From Geothrix oryzae (GTDB lineage: Bacteria; Acidobacteriota; Holophagae; Holophagales; Holophagaceae): a DNA stretch of 64,000 nucleotides. Positions 60,182 through 64,000 of the stretch are shown here, one piece after another (the first letter of the stretch is position 1; each line of letters begins with the position of its first letter). The notes under the pieces are model-generated. The model had not been told where the DNA came from. It saw only the letters and a list, made by a program, of their open reading frames with translations, and searched no databases. The DNA is taken from assembly GCF_030295385.1 (NCBI RefSeq), contig NZ_AP027079.1, positions 868,001 through 932,000 on the forward strand, written 5' to 3'. A program made the position numbers and the translations under genes.

Positions 60182-61829
60182 GTCAGCCTTTAAAGAGCTT
60201 GGGCTCAAGAAGACGGTGGATCTCATCCATGAAGAGATTCAGGCGCTCTATGCCATGGATGATGTTCCCTGGATTATTGGTTACTCCGGGGGGAAGGATT
60301 CCACGGCTTGCGTTCAGTTGGTCTGGAATGCACTTACGGGTTTACCAAAGAAGCAACGCCACAAGGTGGTACACGTCATCTCCACGGACACCATGGTTGA
60401 GAATCCGGTGGTATCTAGCTGGGTGGAACGGTCGCTCAAAACCATGGGTGCTGCTGCGGAACGACACAGCATTCCGGTAGAGCCCCATCACCTCCGCCCA
60501 GAGGTAGCAGACACCTTCTGGGTTAACCTCCTGGGGAAGGGCTATCCCTCTCCGCGACACATGTTTCGATGGTGTACTGAACGCCTGAAAATAAGGCCAT
60601 CCAATGCCTTCATCACCAAAATCGTTAGAGAACAGGGTGAAGCGATTCTGGTGTTGGGAACCCGCAAACAGGAGAGCATTAACCGGGCTCGTACCATGGC
60701 GCGCCATGCCGCGAACCAGGTGAGGGACCGGCTGACTCCCAACGCCAGCCTCCTAGGTTCCTTGATATATACCCCCATCGAAGATTGGTCCAACGATGAC
60801 GTCTGGGCCTACCTGACTTCCATTGCAAATCCATGGGATTACCCCAACGAGCATCTCCTGGGGATGTATGCAGGCGCTACTGAGGGTGGGGAATGCCCAT
60901 TGGTTGTGGACTCATCCACTCCAAGCTGCGGTGACAGCCGTTTTGGATGCTGGGTCTGCACGCTGGTGGATAAGGACAAATCCATGAGCGCGATGATTCA
61001 AAACGATCAAGAAAAAGAGTGGATGCTTCCCCTTCTGGATCTCCGCAATGAGCTTGATATGCGTGATCGTCCTGAGGAGGAGCAGGGTACAGGGCTGAAG
61101 CGGGATCGTGAGCGACGTGATTTCCGTCGAATCGATGGCCGACTTCACCTCTATGCGCAAGATGAAAAGGTGAAGGAAGATCCAAAGCGTTCCAAAAAGA
61201 AACTCCGAGGCAATGAACTCGATCGCGCCCTTGTTCATGGCCCGTACCTGCAGGCATGGCGGGAAGGATTTCTGCGAAAGCTGCTAGCGGCTCAAATGGA
61301 AATCCGTAGGCAAGGGCTTGATATGTCCACCTTTGAGGTAATTTCCTTGCCAGAGCTGGAGCAGATTCGAAGAATCTGGGTTATTGAAAAGCATGAAATC
61401 GAGGATAGCCTTCCCCGCATTTACAAAGGGGTTACAGGAGATCAATATCCTGGGGTTCCCCTCGATGATCAATGTCCATTGGACCCCGGTGCTCTGGATT
61501 TACTTCAGGAGGTCTGCCAGCGGTTGGAAGGCCCTGAGGAGGATTGGCGCATGCGTTATGGAATGGTGCGTGAAATGCTCTCGCAGGAAAGCCGCTTCCG
61601 TACTCAACGCCGAAGAGCAGGTCTGTTCGAGGCACTAGAGGAGGGGCTTCAGCGCCACCATTACTGGAATGAGAGAGATGCTGCCTCTTGGGCAAAAGAT
61701 CGCTTAAGAAGCCAGAGAGCTCCGGGTGAGGACCTGCAGGCAATTCAGGACCTGTCCTCTGTTCTGGTTGTAAGCCCTGGCGGCGATGACGATTCTTTGG
61801 AACCGGGACTCCCGGGAGTATTCAAGTGA
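60171..61829 (+). CDS. dndC: Phosphorothioation sulfurtransferase DndC
   Basis: A 552-aa PAPS-reductase-like ATP pyrophosphatase. The PP-loop IIGYSGGKDSTACVQ is at about residues 35-49. Cysteines for the 4Fe-4S cluster are in RWCTERLK (about 136) and the cluster CPLVVDSSTPSCGDS / FGCWVC (about 242-263). DndC activates the DNA phosphate and receives sulphur from DndA. It overlaps dndB at its start and dndD (GTGA) at its end. Confidence 0.94.
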   Translation: MAGKSAFKELGLKKTVDLIHEEIQALYAMDDVPWIIGYSGGKDSTACVQLVWNALTGLPKKQRHKVVHVISTDTMVENPVVSSWVERSLKTMGAAAERHSIPVEPHHLRPEVADTFWVNLLGKGYPSPRHMFRWCTERLKIRPSNAFITKIVREQGEAILVLGTRKQESINRARTMARHAANQVRDRLTPNASLLGSLIYTPIEDWSNDDVWAYLTSIANPWDYPNEHLLGMYAGATEGGECPLVVDSSTPSCGDSRFGCWVCTLVDKDKSMSAMIQNDQEKEWMLPLLDLRNELDMRDRPEEEQGTGLKRDRERRDFRRIDGRLHLYAQDEKVKEDPKRSKKKLRGNELDRALVHGPYLQAWREGFLRKLLAAQMEIRRQGLDMSTFEVISLPELEQIRRIWVIEKHEIEDSLPRIYKGVTGDQYPGVPLDDQCPLDPGALDLLQEVCQRLEGPEEDWRMRYGMVREMLSQESRFRTQRRRAGLFEALEEGLQRHHYWNERDAASWAKDRLRSQRAPGEDLQAIQDLSSVLVVSPGGDDDSLEPGLPGVFK

Positions 61830-63859
61830 TCATAGATTCAGTAGATTTCTATAATGTAGGAACGTTCCGTGGCAGTCAGTCGGTGCAGCTCACACCGTCT
61901 TCCCCCGGCCACATTCCGGTCGTTCTGATCGGGGGACAAAATGGTCGCGGAAAAACCACACTTCTCGATTCGATCCACTACGCCCTATATGGACGGAATG
62001 CGCGCCTTGCTAAGCGAGGTGATCTGTCTTGGGAAGAGTTCCTCAAGGGTTTGATTCATCGTCACTCTCCAAAGGATGAAGGAGCAGCGATCACACTGCA
62101 ACTTCGCTTCCATGCTGAAGGAACCGAGAGACACCTTAAGATCCAGAGGGAGTGGAAGGCCAATTCAGGGAAGGTCAAGGAGACTCTGACCGTTTGGATG
62201 GATGGGTCACTAGCCCCAGAAGTAGCGGAGGAATGGACCGAATTTGTAGAAAATCTCATCCCGTCTAGGATCGCTCACCTTTTCCTCTTTGACGGGGAGC
62301 AGATTGCCGCACTTGCAGATCCGGATAAAAGCCGAGAGATCCTGCGAACTGGCATTTATGGGCTGCTTGGTGCGGATCTACTTGATCGCTTAGACAAGGA
62401 CCTATTGGCGTTAGGGCGTCGATACCGCATGGATGCAGCCCCCCAAGAGACAGCCAAGGAGGTAGAGCGTCTTCAAGGTGACTGCCTTGAGGCAAAGCAG
62501 GCGGTTTCTGACCTGGCGGCTGCAATAAAGAGTCTCCAAGAGGAAGTGGCCCGTCTGCATGAACAGCGAGAGGGCATCCAGTCTGAAATCCAATCTCAAG
62601 GAGGGCACCTCCTGGAACGTCGTAACGGACTTGAACAGGAGGAACGGCACCTACAGACCCAGATCACAGAGATGGAAGATGAAATTCGCAGGTTGCAGAG
62701 CGGGATTCTTCCCTTGGTTGGAGTCAGGGGCCTGCTTGAAGAGATTGGGCAGCAAGCAGCAAAGGAACAGATCCTTCGAGGAGGTCAGGAATGGCTAGAA
62801 CGGCTCACCGATAGGGATAAAAACCTATTGAAGGATATGGAAAAGGCTCGAGTATCTACGGTCATATTGAAACGCCTGGAGTCATGGCTAGAGAAAGATC
62901 GGGAGATCCTGGCTTCGGACCTCCGTGGTACCGAGGTGGAATATGATTTCTCACCCGAGGGATACGCCCAACTTCAACACCTCCTCCATGGTGGAATCCA
63001 AGAGACCTCCATTCAGTTCGAAGTCGTTCAAGTCCGACTGTCTGCTCATCGAGGTGCGCTCGAAAAGGTACAGAGAAGCCTGGCGCGCATACCCGATCCA
63101 GAGGCCGTTCGGCATCTGTTGGAAGCCCGAGCCCAAATCGAGCAAAAGATCGGGGCGCTGGCGTTCGAGATTCAGAGCAAGGAAAAGGGAAGGGCAGAGG
63201 CTGAAGGTCGGCTAACCCAGTTAGAGCGTCGGTTGGCCAAGGAGCACACAGACTTGGAGCTCAGTCGAATTGAAAGCGCCCTACAGCGCCGAAACATCGA
63301 ACACTTGGAGCGGGCGAAGGATACGGTTCGCGCTTTCAGGGATGCTCTGGTTGCACGCGACATTCACCGAATTGAGAAGGAAATTCTCAGGAGCGCCCAA
63401 ACCCTTTACTCCAAGAAGAAGCTGATTAGCCGGGTGAGTATTGACCCGGGCACGTTTCAGATCACCATCTTTGACTCGACCGGCGAAGCCTTCAGTGTCC
63501 ACCAGCTCTCGGCAGGTGAACGTCAGATTTTGGCAATCTCCATCCTTTGGGGCCTATGTGCCGCAAGCGGCAAATCGCTTCCTGTGATAATCGATACGCC
63601 ACTTGGACGCCTGGACCACAACCACCGGGAGAACCTAGTGGTTTCCTACTTCCACAAAGCAAGCCACCAGGTCGTGCTATTGTCCACCGAGGAAGAAATC
63701 ACCCCAGCCTTCTATCAGAGACTTTCTCCTTGGGTTGGCAGGGTCTGCTCTCTTATCTACAACGAAGAAACTCAATCAAGTCACTTTGAAGCAGGTAGGT
63801 TTTTCGGGGACTTCCAGCACCTGCCAATACATCCGTTGGTTGAGGAGGTCCTTCCATGA
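61826..63859 (+). CDS. dndD: SMC/Rad50-like ATPase DndD
   Basis: A 677-aa ATPase starting at GTG 61826, overlapping the dndC stop. Walker A GGQNGRGKTTLLDSIHYALYG region near residue 36-55 (GQNGRGKTT), a long coiled-coil region of about residues 200-500 rich in Glu/Gln/Leu heptads, the ABC signature QLSAGERQILAISILWG (about 560) and Walker B PVIIDTPLGRLDHNHREN (about 588). DndD is thought to nick or reshape DNA for sulphur insertion. Confidence 0.93.
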   Translation: MIIDSVDFYNVGTFRGSQSVQLTPSSPGHIPVVLIGGQNGRGKTTLLDSIHYALYGRNARLAKRGDLSWEEFLKGLIHRHSPKDEGAAITLQLRFHAEGTERHLKIQREWKANSGKVKETLTVWMDGSLAPEVAEEWTEFVENLIPSRIAHLFLFDGEQIAALADPDKSREILRTGIYGLLGADLLDRLDKDLLALGRRYRMDAAPQETAKEVERLQGDCLEAKQAVSDLAAAIKSLQEEVARLHEQREGIQSEIQSQGGHLLERRNGLEQEERHLQTQITEMEDEIRRLQSGILPLVGVRGLLEEIGQQAAKEQILRGGQEWLERLTDRDKNLLKDMEKARVSTVILKRLESWLEKDREILASDLRGTEVEYDFSPEGYAQLQHLLHGGIQETSIQFEVVQVRLSAHRGALEKVQRSLARIPDPEAVRHLLEARAQIEQKIGALAFEIQSKEKGRAEAEGRLTQLERRLAKEHTDLELSRIESALQRRNIEHLERAKDTVRAFRDALVARDIHRIEKEILRSAQTLYSKKKLISRVSIDPGTFQITIFDSTGEAFSVHQLSAGERQILAISILWGLCAASGKSLPVIIDTPLGRLDHNHRENLVVSYFHKASHQVVLLSTEEEITPAFYQRLSPWVGRVCSLIYNEETQSSHFEAGRFFGDFQHLPIHPLVEEVLP

Positions 63860-64000
63860 ACCCGCCCATCCAAACCATTCGTTTGAGCAAGAAGGAGGTT
63901 GATCTCCTGAATGTCATCAAGCGTCGGACGAAAATCAACCAGTGGAATATCCTATGCAGAATGGCCTTTTGTCTTTCATGCCAGGATCCATCAGAACCCT
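63856..64000 (+). CDS. dndE: DNA phosphorothioation protein DndE, N-terminal part
   Basis: The ATG overlaps the dndD stop as ATGA and the frame is open to the window end, giving 48 codons. The visible start MNPPIQTIRLSKKEVDLLN and RTKINQWNILCRMAFCLS matches the DndE pattern (IRLSxxAxxxLxxLKRRTGIxxWNILCRWAFCLSL). DndE is a small protein (about 120 aa) that binds nicked DNA. The 3' end lies outside the window. Confidence 0.92.
   Translation, partial: MNPPIQTIRLSKKEVDLLNVIKRRTKINQWNILCRMAFCLSCQDPSEP

Noticed and set aside
35000-64000. CRISPR array to go with the CARF-like gene
   Set aside because: No regularly spaced direct repeats of 25-40 bases were found in the island.

Overview
The first ~35 kb is a GC-rich Gram-negative chromosome backbone. 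It carries lipid A (lpxD) and lipoprotein (lgt) genes, a muropeptide permease, a chemotaxis cluster, HDOD regulators and a large TPR Ser/Thr kinase. This is compatible with Acidobacteriota of the Holophaga/Geothrix type, but the phylum is an inference from style and content and no rRNA is present. Genes are packed tightly, with many ATGA overlaps.

Layout 1-35 kb: YbaK deacylase end, aldo/keto reductase, DUF4287/DUF5655 protein, acyl-CoA synthetase, DUF2231 membrane protein, AmpG-like permease, a secreted small protein, a rhodanese-like protein, RluA-type pseudouridine synthase and lgt; then lpxD. A minus-strand run follows: GNAT, acpS, cheR, two HDOD genes, cheB and a FliK-like gene. Next come an HpaI aldolase, hrpB, a membrane protein, an orphan transketolase C-terminal half, a PH-domain protein, a receptor-like Ser/Thr kinase with TPRs, enoyl-CoA hydratase, a glutamine amidotransferase, ssb, a BlaR1/BlaI-like pair, an ABC-F ATPase, a hybrid histidine kinase, tcdA and a TatD nuclease.

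At ~34.98 kb the backbone stops inside a tRNA-Arg(CCT) that has only its 5' half. From here on the DNA is an accessory island. Two ~245-bp direct repeats (35133-35377 and 54484-54727, about 94% identical, exactly 19350 bp apart) each hold a tRNA-Arg(CCT) gene on the minus strand. They mark unit 1 (35.3-54.5 kb); unit 2 continues past the window end.

Unit 1 contains an HD hydrolase, a signalling module (three paralogous vWA proteins, a PP2C-like phosphatase, a membrane-anchored protein kinase homologue), a convergent pair (a caspase-like protein without its catalytic His/Cys and a CARF/ring-nuclease-like protein of the Cas_NE0113 type), an unknown 264-aa protein, transposase debris, an AT-rich IF2_N/DUF4145-like gene, a small DnaJ-type zinc-finger protein, a DEDDh exonuclease and a TraG/VirD4-like ATPase. 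There is no CRISPR array or cas effector. The vWA-PP2C-kinase triad with a CARF-type sensor and a pseudo-caspase is the best candidate for an undescribed defence/signalling system.

Unit 2 carries an HTH protein, an atypical HipA-like kinase, and a DNA phosphorothioation locus: a Dnd-associated methyltransferase and dndA on the minus strand, diverging from dndB-dndC-dndD-dndE. The start of dndE is cut by the window end. A palindrome over the dndB promoter looks like the binding site of the DndB repressor. Any restriction genes (dndFGH) would lie beyond the window.
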